A DNA stretch of 12,501 nt from CAZMGG01 sp964565715. GTDB taxonomy: Bacteria; Planctomycetota; UBA1135; UBA2386. A program made the translations under genes and the position numbers. The stretch covers positions 1-12,501 of the forward strand of contig CAZMGG010000156.1 of assembly GCA_964565715.1 (NCBI GenBank), read 5' to 3'. Under the pieces are notes generated by a model. That model searched no databases, was not told the DNA's origin, and was given only the letters and a program-made list of their open reading frames with translations. Numbering within the stretch: the stretch's first letter is position 1; each line of letters starts with the position of its first letter. Shown here piece after piece: positions 5,609-12,149 of the stretch.

Positions 5609-6370
5609 ATGAGCGAGATCCTGCGGCTCCTGGGAATGGACCACTGCGACTTCGGGCACCTCCACGCCGCCGCCCAGGCCGAGGGCCGCACTGCCGCGGC
5701 CATCTCGCCCGGCGGCGAGGCCGTCCGCGTCCGCAAGATCGACCTCCCCATCCCCAACGAAGACGCCGCCCTCGCCATCGACGACGGGCCCTACACCCTC
5801 CTCGCCGTCGCCGACGGCCACCACGGCTATGCCGCCAGCCACGAACTCCTCGCCGCGCTGGCCGAACGCCCCGTCCCCCGCGACCCGCTCGCGCTCCTCG
5901 CCACGCTCCGCCACCTCCTCCTCCCCCCCGACGACGCCGACCCCGAAGCCCGCAGCACGCTCCTCATCGCCATCTGGGACCGCCTCCACGCCCGCGGCTT
6001 CGGCTTGTCGTTCGCCGACTCGTCCCTCTACATCGTCAGCCCGCACGCCCCGCCCGCCACCCCCGCCCGCAAGGACCGCGCCTTCGTCAGCCCCTGGGAC
6101 CCGCCGAGCCTCGACCCCCGCCGCGCCCAGGAGTTCGCCTTCACCGCCGACCCCGGCGACCTCCTGGTGGCCTTCACCGACGGCATCGACGAATGCCACT
6201 ACGGCCGCCCCGAAACCTCGGTCCGCCCCGAGCACCTCTGGAACCTCCTGGCCGAAGCCGGCCCCGACCCGCTGGCCTACGCCCGCGCGCTCGGCGGCCT
6301 CGCCCTGCGCGGGGTCGCCGGCCAGCCCGGCGGCGAGGACAACCTGGCGCTGGCCGTCACCCGGGCCTGA
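5609..6370 (+). CDS. PP2C-type serine/threonine protein phosphatase
   Basis: A 253-residue cytoplasmic protein with the metal-dependent PP2C (PPM) phosphatase fold, which removes phosphate from Ser/Thr residues using two metal ions. The signature residues are in order: NED at 50-52 (first metal motif), VADGHHGY at 67-74 (D69, G70), TDGIDE at 190-195 (D191), and GGEDNLALAV at 241-250 (D244). All expected acidic metal ligands therefore appear present, and an active enzyme is likely. The length fits a stand-alone catalytic domain without sensor or membrane segments. No partner kinase, anti-sigma factor or FHA protein is encoded in this window, so the substrate is unknown. No Shine-Dalgarno site precedes the ATG. 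Codon usage is extremely GC3-rich compared with the cassette genes just upstream. Confidence 0.85.
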   Translation: MSEILRLLGMDHCDFGHLHAAAQAEGRTAAAISPGGEAVRVRKIDLPIPNEDAALAIDDGPYTLLAVADGHHGYAASHELLAALAERPVPRDPLALLATLRHLLLPPDDADPEARSTLLIAIWDRLHARGFGLSFADSSLYIVSPHAPPATPARKDRAFVSPWDPPSLDPRRAQEFAFTADPGDLLVAFTDGIDECHYGRPETSVRPEHLWNLLAEAGPDPLAYARALGGLALRGVAGQPGGEDNLALAVTRA

Positions 6371-6382
6371 GCTTGACCGCAG

Positions 6383-6397
6383 GGGCACCCCGTGCCC
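6383..6397 (+). terminator. Hairpin after the phosphatase gene
   Basis: Perfect GGGCAC / GTGCCC stem of 6 bp with a CCC loop, 12 bases past the stop codon and followed by C-rich rather than T-rich sequence. Possible terminator. Confidence 0.4.
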
Positions 6398-6475
6398 AGG
6401 CCGGCCCCCCGCCGCAGTTGGCGGTCGAGGGCATTGGCATCCGGGAGGATGTTGGGATTTGGCCACGCGCTGTCC

Positions 6476-6504
6476 TTCTCAGGCCCCGCGATCTGGCGTA
6501 TCTT
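6476..6504 (+). promoter_or_regulatory. Putative promoter of the acidic repeat protein gene
   Basis: TTCTCA (6476-6481) and TATCTT (6499-6504) are separated by 17 bp, each matching four of six consensus bases. The site stands in a locally less GC-rich stretch, with predicted start near 6511 and a leader of about 64 bases before the ATG at 6575. Confidence 0.35.
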
Positions 6505-6574
6505 CCCGTCGAGAAAAGTGCTGAGCCCGAAGCTGTGACGCAGCGTGGGCAAGTGTCGCAGTGAGCGACGACCA

Positions 6575-7579
6575 ATGAACGAGAACGAATCAGAGCTTGA
6601 TCTGTCCGCCGTTGTGCCCGCAGCCAGCGCAGCGCCTGCCCCCGCAGTTCCGCCTGCCGCCGCCGCCCAGCCCGCCGACGAGCCCGCCGACGAGCCCGCC
6701 GACGAGCCCGCCGACGAGCCCGCCGACGAGCTCACCGACGAACCCGCCGACGAACCCGGCGACGAACCCGACGACGAACCCGCGGCTGCTCCCGATGACT
6801 GGGATGCCGCCTTCGCGCGCCTGCGCGCCCGCTTCCCGAAGGCCAACGACCGGATCCTCCTCTGCGCGCACCTGCTGCAGCAGGACCCGGACGCCAGCCC
6901 CGAGGACCTGAAGAAGCGCGCCAACGTGCACGGCCTGGAGCCGACCGGGGCGTCGATCAACGCCGCGCGCCGGCTGCTCGGCATGGACCCGCCGCGGTCC
7001 AAGCGCCAGCCGCGGCCCGACCCGGCGCTGGAGTGGCCCGAGGCGGCGCTGGCGCACCAGTTCCCGAAGCAGAAACAGGGCATCCGCTACGCGATCTACC
7101 GGCTGCGCCACGATCCCTCGGTGACCCTGCCGGACATCCGCGACGACGCCGAGGCCCTCGGCATCAAGATCGGCGGGCGCTCGCTGCACTCGGCGCGGGC
7201 GCTGCTGGCCGCCGCTTCGCCGGCGCCGCAGCCACCGCCGCAGCCGGCGTCGCCCTTCGCGTCGCCCTTCGGCCCTTCGGCGACCCCGGCGCCGCAAGCG
7301 TCGCCGGCACCGCGCCCGCCGGCACCGCGCCCGCCGGCCCCGGCAGCCAGCGCCAGCCCCGGCGAGAGCCTCGAGGCGCGGCTGCGGCGGATGGTGGACG
7401 AGGTGCAGGCCCAGGCGCGAGCCGAGAACGAACGGCTGCGGGCTGCGTTCCGCCAGGTCATGGACCTGATCGACGAGGTGCTCGCCGACGACGCCGACGC
7501 CGACGACGACGAAGGCTACGACGACGACGGCTACGACGACGACGGCTACGACGAAGAACCGCTCGACCAGCTCGACTGA
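6575..7579 (+). CDS. Acidic repeat protein with a duplicated helical domain, function unknown
   Basis: A 334-residue soluble protein. The N-terminal Ala/Pro-rich linker (11-32) leads into PADE-type tetrapeptide repeats (33-68). Two related helical segments follow, residues 78-136 and 152-211. Both follow the pattern FPK....I..A..L..DP......DI/L...A...G....G.S...AR.LL, which indicates an internal duplication. A long Pro/Ala linker (214-262), a probable coiled coil (265-303) and an Asp-rich tail with GYDDD repeats (314-326) complete it. The fold could bind a nucleic acid or protein partner: the helical segments are fairly basic and the ends very acidic. I know of no named family. The start at 6575 is preferred to a GTG ten codons upstream because it is an ATG giving a plausible NENESE N-terminus. 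No signal peptide, so cytoplasmic. Confidence 0.78.
   Translation: MNENESELDLSAVVPAASAAPAPAVPPAAAAQPADEPADEPADEPADEPADELTDEPADEPGDEPDDEPAAAPDDWDAAFARLRARFPKANDRILLCAHLLQQDPDASPEDLKKRANVHGLEPTGASINAARRLLGMDPPRSKRQPRPDPALEWPEAALAHQFPKQKQGIRYAIYRLRHDPSVTLPDIRDDAEALGIKIGGRSLHSARALLAAASPAPQPPPQPASPFASPFGPSATPAPQASPAPRPPAPRPPAPAASASPGESLEARLRRMVDEVQAQARAENERLRAAFRQVMDLIDEVLADDADADDDEGYDDDGYDDDGYDEEPLDQLD
6671..6778 (+). repeat. 12-bp coding minisatellite (PADE repeats)
   Basis: Nine tandem 12-base units: five identical CCCGCCGACGAG copies (6671-6730) followed by four diverged ones (6731-6778). Each encodes Pro-Ala-Asp-Glu or a variant (LTDE, PGDE, PDDE). The perfect block at the 5' side suggests recent expansion by slippage; the array is a multiple of three so copy changes keep the frame. 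Confidence 0.9.
7514..7558 (+). repeat. 15-bp coding tandem repeat (GYDDD)
   Basis: Two identical GGCTACGACGACGAC units (7514-7543) and a third ending GAAGAA encode the acidic, tyrosine-containing tail of the same protein. Confidence 0.85.
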
Positions 7580-7632
7580 CCCGCCCCACGGCCGCGGCGC
7601 CACTCCGGCACCACCCCGCGCCGGCTTCCTGG

Positions 7633-7638
7633 TAGCAT
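7633..7638 (+). promoter_or_regulatory. Putative -10 element (GGTAGCAT context)
   Basis: TAGCAT, preceded by GG exactly as in the two cassette promoters, lies 22 bases before the ATG at 7661. No convincing -35 was found at normal spacing. If real, the gene at 7661 has its own promoter rather than depending on read-through from 6575. Confidence 0.35.
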
Positions 7639-7660
7639 CGAGCCCCGGAACAGACCTTCG

Positions 7661-8374
7661 ATGCACGAACTCACCGAGCGGGTCCTCCGGGACGTCCTGC
7701 CCAAGCTCGTCGCCCTGTACCGGTCGCTGCCGGAGGAGGCCCTGGCCCGGAAGCCCGTGGCTGCCGTGTTCGACGTCGCCACCGCCCTGCGCACCGGCCT
7801 GTGCACCGCCGACGAGGTGGGCGCCGACCCCGATCCGGCGCAGGTGGTGCCGAAGCTGGTGCCCTGCGACCAGCTCGGCCGCTACTGCGCCGACGAACCG
7901 CGGCTGCAGGAGTGGCTGCTGCCCGAGGACGACCAGCACCTGCTGGTCGTGGTGCGCACCCCGTTCGAGTGCTCGGTGCTGCAGGTGCCGCTCGAGGCAC
8001 CCCCCGCCGCCCCGGCGCCCGATCCCTGGCAGCAGTTCGGCGAGGAGGAACAGTCGTACTCGCTGTGGCTGAAGCACCAGGCCGGACTGTGTGCCATGGC
8101 GCAGGCGGCCCTGCGCGAGCAGCCCGACCGGCGCGTGGTCGGGCTGGTCCTGGCGCCGGAGCTGGCCCGGAATGCGCGGCACGACGGCCAGCCGGTCCCC
8201 GGCGAGGCGACCGGGGAGCTGGTGCACCTGATCGCGCAGCACAGCGCCGAGCAGATGCTGGCCGGCTCGCCGCTGCAGCTGGAACGGCTGCGCTCGACGG
8301 CGCCGGGCTCGCTGCCGATCCTGGTCGGGACGGAGAGCGGTTGGATGCTGAAGGCGGTCGACCTGGCCACCTGA
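7661..8374 (+). CDS. Conserved-looking hypothetical protein
   Basis: A 237-residue soluble protein that I do not recognise. There is no signal peptide or membrane segment. The N-terminus is helical (residues 1-45), residues 92-111 look like paired beta strands (QHLLVVVRTPFECSVLQVPL), a Pro/Ala linker follows (113-122), then a helical stretch (132-155) and another strand (158-166, RVVGLVLAP). The end (218-236) again looks beta (LPILVGTESGWMLKAVDL). Four of its five cysteines (C48, C70, C76, C104, C144) are dispersed without a zinc-finger spacing. Coding assignment rests on frame length, codon bias, and placement between a promoter-like element and a terminator. It is co-oriented with 6575 and the phosphatase, but no functional link can be read from the sequence. 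Confidence 0.65.
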   Translation: MHELTERVLRDVLPKLVALYRSLPEEALARKPVAAVFDVATALRTGLCTADEVGADPDPAQVVPKLVPCDQLGRYCADEPRLQEWLLPEDDQHLLVVVRTPFECSVLQVPLEAPPAAPAPDPWQQFGEEEQSYSLWLKHQAGLCAMAQAALREQPDRRVVGLVLAPELARNARHDGQPVPGEATGELVHLIAQHSAEQMLAGSPLQLERLRSTAPGSLPILVGTESGWMLKAVDLAT

Positions 8375-8382
8375 CGTCCGGC

Positions 8383-8406
8383 GCGGCCCCTGACCCTCAG
8401 GGCCGC
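8383..8406. terminator. Bidirectional hairpin between convergent genes
   Basis: GCGGCCC (8383-8389) pairs with GGGCCGC (8400-8406), extended inward by TGA / TCA across a one-base bulge and a CCC loop. It lies nine bases past the stop at 8374 and overlaps the last codons and stop of the minus-strand protease gene (8397). Suitable as a shared terminator for both genes. Confidence 0.6.
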
Positions 8407-10229
8407 AGCACCACCCGCCGCGGCTCCTGCCGCTCCGCCGGCAGCACGTGCAGGGCCACTTCGGCCCCCGGCCGGAGCCACAGCTCGCGCAGCACCGAGG
8501 CCAGGTCCTCGGAGCCGACCAGCCGCGCGCCGACGCCGACCACCCGGTCGCCGCGGCGCAGCCCCGCGCGGTCGGCGGCCGAGCCGGGTTGCACTTCCTG
8601 CACCACCGCCGGCCCGCCCGCCGAAGTGGCGCGGAGCCACAGCCCGGCCGACGCACCGGCCGATGGCACCGGCACGGTGCCGTCTGGCCCCACCGCGAGG
8701 CCCGCCGGCAGCGCCAGTTCGAGCACCTGGCGGTCGCTGTCGAGCCCGACCATGGCGAACGGCAGCAGCGCGCCGGCGCCGACCAGCGCCTCGTAGGACC
8801 GGCTCACGCCCGGCGCTGCCGCCGCCTCCACCTGCGCGTACACCGCCGGGTAGCGCAGCGGCCCCAGCTCGAACCCCGGGAGCCGCAGCGTCAGGTCCAT
8901 GCGCTGGCCCCCGCCCAGCCCCGCGGTTCCCTGCCAGAAGGCGCCGGGGCCCGGCTGGTCCAGCGGCACGGCGGCGCGCCTGGCGCCACCGGCGGTCAGG
9001 AACAGCGTGCCGGCAAACCCGGTGTCGACCAGTGCCTGCAGGGCGACGCCGTTCACCCGCACCGTCACCGACAGGCACGGCGAATGGGCCCGAAGCCGCC
9101 GCGCCGGTACTTCCACCACCTGCCCGGCTCCCGCCATCTGCCGCAGCGGCAGCACCGGGCGCTGGCGCTGCCACAACCGCCCCGCCCGCAGGTCGAAGAC
9201 CGGCGCCCCCAGCAGTTCGTCACCGCCGAGGATCACCTGCGGCCAACGCTCCCGCAGCAGCTCGGGCATGCCGCCGAAGCTGGCGGTGGCGGCGGTCACC
9301 TGGAACATCCGCGCCTGCCCCCAAGCCAGGTGGTCGATCCAGCAGTCCATCCCGGCGATGCCGCCGGCAAAGGTGGCGGCAGCAAACGCGCCGCCCGTGG
9401 GCAGCCGCAGCGCCTCGGCGAGGCCGGGCTGCAGCACGCAGGTGCTGGCGCCGGTGTCGACCACCGCCGGCCCGACCGGCCGGCCGTCGACCAAGAGCCC
9501 GTCGAGCAGGAGCCACGCCACCCCCGGCAGCGAGCCGGCCGCCACGCGGAGCCGGCCGCCGTCCAGGACCGCCGGCGCCCGCGCCAGGGGATGGCCGCCG
9601 AACAGCGCGTCGTCCAGCACCGGATCCACCGCCACCGCCAGCAGCCGCGCCGTCTGGCGCCGCTCCGGGTTGTGCCAGCCCGCCATCCGGCGGTGCGGCA
9701 GCAGCAACGGACCGTGCCGCTGCCAGTCCGCGTAGCGGGTCCACGCCTCCCGGTCGAGGTCCGGCTCCTGGTAGCCGAGCAGGCGCCGGTCGTGCGGGTC
9801 GAACCACAACCGCAGCGTGATCCCGGCGTGGCTCTTGCAGTCGACCGACGCCGCTTCGCCGTCACGCGGAAACCCGTCCGGCTGCAGCAGCGGCGGCAGC
9901 GGCAGCGGCGGGCGGGCGGTGGTCGGGACCACGGGCACCTCGGCCAGGTAGCGCCGGCCCTCGACGAACGCCCGCACCAGGAAGTTGCGCGCCTGGTTGC
10001 CGGTGAGCGGCTCACCCCGGTCGTTCCAGCAGAGCCGGCCATCGCTGATCCGCGCGCCGGCGCCGGGGACCTCCTCGCGGTAGGCGAACGGCTCGCGCCG
10101 GATCAGCGTGGTGCTGCGGATCTGCCGGCCCTCGTGTTCGAGGTGGTACTCGAGGCGCAGGGTCTGCCAGCCTGCCTGGGGGTCCGGCGCGCAGGCCGCC
10201 AGCAGCAGCAACAGCACCATCCCGCGCAT
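8397..10229 (-). CDS. Lipoprotein with two retropepsin-like aspartyl protease domains and a C-terminal PDZ domain
   Basis: A 610-residue envelope protein. It starts with a lipoprotein signal (MRGMVLLLLLAAC), lipobox LAAC with the lipidated cysteine at 13. Residues 22-160 form a beta-rich N-terminal region of unclear role. Two aspartyl protease signatures follow: VVDTGAST with D258, and ALVDTGFAG with D402. Each has a downstream LL...F.L motif (LGGDELLGAPVFDL at 334-347; VGAGALLPFAMVGLD at 483-497), as in the gag-type/Asp_protease_2 families. Residues 540-600 are a PDZ domain (PGSAADRAGLRRGDRVVGVG), which usually binds C-termini of substrates. Two DTG lobes in one chain may pair into one active site as in pepsin. 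The ATG at 10229 is chosen because it gives the signal; 48 further upstream codons are open but overlap the ATPase remnant. It is convergent with 7661. Confidence 0.82.
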   Translation of the reverse strand: MRGMVLLLLLAACAPDPQAGWQTLRLEYHLEHEGRQIRSTTLIRREPFAYREEVPGAGARISDGRLCWNDRGEPLTGNQARNFLVRAFVEGRRYLAEVPVVPTTARPPLPLPPLLQPDGFPRDGEAASVDCKSHAGITLRLWFDPHDRRLLGYQEPDLDREAWTRYADWQRHGPLLLPHRRMAGWHNPERRQTARLLAVAVDPVLDDALFGGHPLARAPAVLDGGRLRVAAGSLPGVAWLLLDGLLVDGRPVGPAVVDTGASTCVLQPGLAEALRLPTGGAFAAATFAGGIAGMDCWIDHLAWGQARMFQVTAATASFGGMPELLRERWPQVILGGDELLGAPVFDLRAGRLWQRQRPVLPLRQMAGAGQVVEVPARRLRAHSPCLSVTVRVNGVALQALVDTGFAGTLFLTAGGARRAAVPLDQPGPGAFWQGTAGLGGGQRMDLTLRLPGFELGPLRYPAVYAQVEAAAAPGVSRSYEALVGAGALLPFAMVGLDSDRQVLELALPAGLAVGPDGTVPVPSAGASAGLWLRATSAGGPAVVQEVQPGSAADRAGLRRGDRVVGVGARLVGSEDLASVLRELWLRPGAEVALHVLPAERQEPRRVVLRP

Positions 10230-10236
10230 GGCGCCG

Positions 10237-10242
10237 ACAGTA
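10237..10242 (-). promoter_or_regulatory. Possible -10 element for a near-leaderless protease transcript
   Basis: On the minus strand TACTGT (TAnnnT) ends seven bases before the ATG at 10229. This is the position expected for a leaderless mRNA, and no Shine-Dalgarno site is present. No recognisable -35 lies 17 bases further upstream, so the call is weak. Confidence 0.25.
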
Positions 10243-10243
10243 G

Positions 10244-10988
10244 CCATTCCGCGGGCGGCCGGCTGGTTTTCGGCCAGGAACGGCACGCGGCCGGGCTGCT
10301 CCGGTCGACCGGGGCGGTGTCGAGCTGTTCGTCTCGGGCTCCTCCGCCAGGCTGCTCTCACGCGAGGTGGCAACCAGCCTGCGCGGCCGCGCGATGGAGG
10401 TGCTGGTCCACCCCTTCAGCTTCCGCGAGGGGCTCCGGCACGCCGGGGCCGAGCCGGAGCACCCCGTCCGGCGCCTGCGCCCCGCCGACCACTCGGCGCT
10501 GGATCGGCAGCTTCGCAGCTACCTCGAAGTGGGCGGCTTTCCGGAGGCGCAGGGAGCCCGCACGGTGGCGATGCACAGCGCCTCGGAGCGCCAGCGCCTG
10601 GTGAATCCGCGCAAGGCGTATCCCGTGGACCCGGGGCTGATCGCGCTGTTCGAACGCAGCGGTCGCACGCACCACGGCCGGGCACTGGCGACCGCGATCC
10701 TGCTCGAACTGGAGCGGCGCGGCTTCGAGGTCGCGTACGTGCGCACTCCCGAGGGCTACGAAGTGGACTTCCTCGCCCATCGCCCCGGCGAACCGNNNNN
10801 NNNNNNNNNNNNNNNNNNNNNNNNNNNNNNNNNNNNNNNNNNNNNNNNNNNNNNNNNNNNNNNNNNNNNNNNNNNNNNNNNNNNNNNNNNNNNNNCTGGT
10901 GACGCTCGACGCGGTCCCGCCGTCTCGGCCCATGCCGGACGGACTGACCTGGGCGCCCGCCGCCTGGTGGCTGCTGGAAGAGATGTGA
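10244..10988 (+). pseudogene. Decayed AAA_14/DUF4143-family ATPase, truncated, internally deleted and split by an assembly gap
   Basis: From about 10319 the frame reads VELFVSGSSARLLSREVATS, then LRGRAMEVLVHPFSFRE and YLEVGGFPEAQG. These are hallmarks of the large bacterial ATPase family with AAA_14 plus DUF4143 domains. The Walker A and B part (about the first 100 residues) is absent: the frame is closed by a TAG at 10241-10243 and there is no family-like start. Directly after FPEAQG the sequence jumps to ASERQRLVNPRKAYPVDPGL, so the DUF4143 middle (roughly 90 residues in relatives, from memory) is missing. The C-terminal nuclease-like motif TPEGYEVDFL is kept (around 10747-10776). After the N-gap the tail resumes (LVTLDAVPPSRPMPDGLTW) and stops at 10988. 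Frames before and after the gap differ, but the true gap length is unknown. A deletion remnant without ATPase activity is most likely. Confidence 0.75.
10796..10895. other. 100-N assembly gap
   Basis: Exactly 100 undetermined bases, the conventional placeholder for a scaffold gap of unknown size. It falls inside the ATPase remnant, between its VDFL motif and its C-terminal tail. Confidence 0.95.
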
Positions 10989-10989
10989 C

Positions 10990-11772
10990 TCACGCCCACG
11001 GGCGCCAGCGCTTCATCGTGCTCGACCCCTCCAGGTTCGGGGTCTGCGGGTACTGGATCGACGGCAGCGCCTTGCGGATCCGGCGGAACCACTGGCTGCA
11101 CGTCGCATCCGCCGGCAGCTCCTGCAGGGCGCGCAGGGCGGCGAAGCTGAACGCGCCGTTCGGGCGGCCGTCGAACCAGCCGTCGTAGGAGTACTCGTGG
11201 TCCTGGCACCCGGCGATCAGCAGGGCCGCCCGCCGCAGCGGCGCCGGCGCCCGGGGCGCCGCCTTCGGCTCCTTCTGCCTGCCGAGGAACACAGCCGGCG
11301 GCAGGAACCGCACGCGGGCGGCGAACCGGGGCTCGGTCTGCGGCGGCGCGAAGCGGGCGACGCTGCCCGAGTGGCAGGAGTCGCTGAGGACCAGCACCTT
11401 CACGCCCCGCGGCGCTCCGGCATACAGCCGGTGCAGCTCGTCGTCGGTGATGGGGCCGTTGCGGGCGACGTCGTAGGGGCACAGGCACTCGTCGCGCTGG
11501 TCGGCCTCGTCGCCATCGGCATCCGGCACGAAGGAGCCGTGGCCGGAGTACTGGATCACCACCAGGTCGCCCTTCTGGCTGCCGGCCAGCGTGCTGCGGA
11601 TGGCATCGCGGATGGCCTTGCCGGTGGCCTGGCGGTCGAGCAGGACGGTGGGACGGCAGCCGCGGTCGCGGAACGCCTGGGCCCAGTCGCGGGCGTCGTT
11701 GACGCAGCCCTCGAGGTCGGAGCTGATCCCGGGGTAGTCGTTGATGCCGATGCAGAGTGCGTGTCGGGTCAT
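10990..11772 (-). CDS. Caspase-family (C14, metacaspase-like) cysteine peptidase
   Basis: A 260-residue peptidase of the caspase/metacaspase fold. The N-terminal strand MTRHALCIGINDYPG is followed by L.GCVNDARDWA (20-31), the usual start of the p20 domain. The catalytic histidine is H78 in YSGHG, and the catalytic cysteine is C133 in SDSCHSG. Two further family-like segments are LLIAGCQDHEYSYD (184-197) and NGAFSFAALRAL (205-216). No signal peptide or effector domain is fused, so it is a stand-alone soluble peptidase. Cleavage would be expected after Arg/Lys if metacaspase-like, but this cannot be read from sequence. The start at 11772 is chosen because the fold begins immediately; an upstream in-frame ATG at 11832 adds 20 residues without pattern. 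Its stop lies one base from the stop of the convergent ATPase remnant. Confidence 0.88.
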   Translation of the reverse strand: MTRHALCIGINDYPGISSDLEGCVNDARDWAQAFRDRGCRPTVLLDRQATGKAIRDAIRSTLAGSQKGDLVVIQYSGHGSFVPDADGDEADQRDECLCPYDVARNGPITDDELHRLYAGAPRGVKVLVLSDSCHSGSVARFAPPQTEPRFAARVRFLPPAVFLGRQKEPKAAPRAPAPLRRAALLIAGCQDHEYSYDGWFDGRPNGAFSFAALRALQELPADATCSQWFRRIRKALPSIQYPQTPNLEGSSTMKRWRPWA

Positions 11773-11934
11773 GGCAGATGCCTTGGCTAGGGATTCAGGG
11801 CGATTCCGACATGTGGCCTGACCGACTGGCAAGTTGTCGGCGGATCTGGCGTGGAGGTGGGGAGGGGGGCGGACGGAATGCTCCCCGCCGCCAGGCGTGG
11901 GCTAGACTTGCCGACCCTCTCCCCCGACCCGGTC

Positions 11935-11963
11935 TTGCACCCCCTCGTCTCCGTCGCTACAAG
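11935..11963 (+). promoter_or_regulatory. Putative sigma70-type promoter of the chain-length determinant gene
   Basis: TTGCAC (11935-11940) and TACAAG (11958-11963) are 17 bp apart, each matching four of six consensus bases. Start would be near 11970, leaving an untranslated leader of about 180 bases that includes the inverted repeats described below. Confidence 0.4.
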
Positions 11964-11982
11964 TCGTGCCCCAGCCCGGGTT

Positions 11983-12060
11983 CACACCAGGGTTTCCACG
12001 GCCGTCCGCTCGCGGGGAGATGGGCTGTGCAGAGTTCTCCCCGCGGTCGCCACAGGTGTG
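11983..12060 (+). promoter_or_regulatory. Nested inverted repeats in the leader of the polysaccharide gene
   Basis: A perfect 10-bp stem, CGCGGGGAGA (12011-12020) / TCTCCCCGCG (12036-12045), with a 15-base loop. It is enclosed by CACACC (11983-11988) / GGTGTG (12055-12060). The inner stem is strong and could form an RNA hairpin or a dyad operator. It ends 104 bases before the ATG at 12150 and does not resemble any riboswitch I know. Confidence 0.45.
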
Positions 12061-12149
12061 GGTCCTCGTCCGACTCGCGTTGGCAAGGCGACTTTGCCGA
12101 TCTTCTCTACTCGCCCTTCGCCAGCCTGCCCCCCTAGGCCCCAGCGTCG

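Larger units (their letters stand above)
11773..12149. other. Divergent intergenic region upstream of the caspase and polysaccharide genes
   Basis: No credible coding sequence. It must hold the promoters of both divergent genes. Facing right I see a promoter at 11935-11963 and nested inverted repeats at 11983-12060. On the caspase side I found no convincing promoter; a TTGCCA on the minus strand near 11832 has no good -10 partner. Confidence 0.55.

Noticed and set aside
4931..6466. 511-residue open frame on the minus strand
   Set aside because: It lies opposite the phosphatase, whose catalytic motifs are unambiguous, and the end of cassette 2 gene (iii). The Gly/Val/Ala-rich translation has no family pattern.
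6671..6778. CRISPR array
   Set aside because: Units are 12 bases, contiguous and without spacers, and they encode in-frame PADE peptides inside a protein gene.
6590..8656. 688-residue open frame on the minus strand
   Set aside because: It runs antisense through two plus-strand genes with better codon pattern; its Gly/Arg/Val-rich translation is the shadow of GC-rich and repetitive codons.
8448..10604. 718-residue open frame on the plus strand
   Set aside because: Antisense shadow of the protease lipoprotein; composition is His/Arg/Gln/Pro rich without structure. Its end only overlaps the ATPase remnant in a different frame.
12011..12045. Intrinsic terminator of an upstream gene
   Set aside because: No plus-strand gene ends upstream and no T-run follows; it is better viewed as a leader structure or operator for the gene at 12150.
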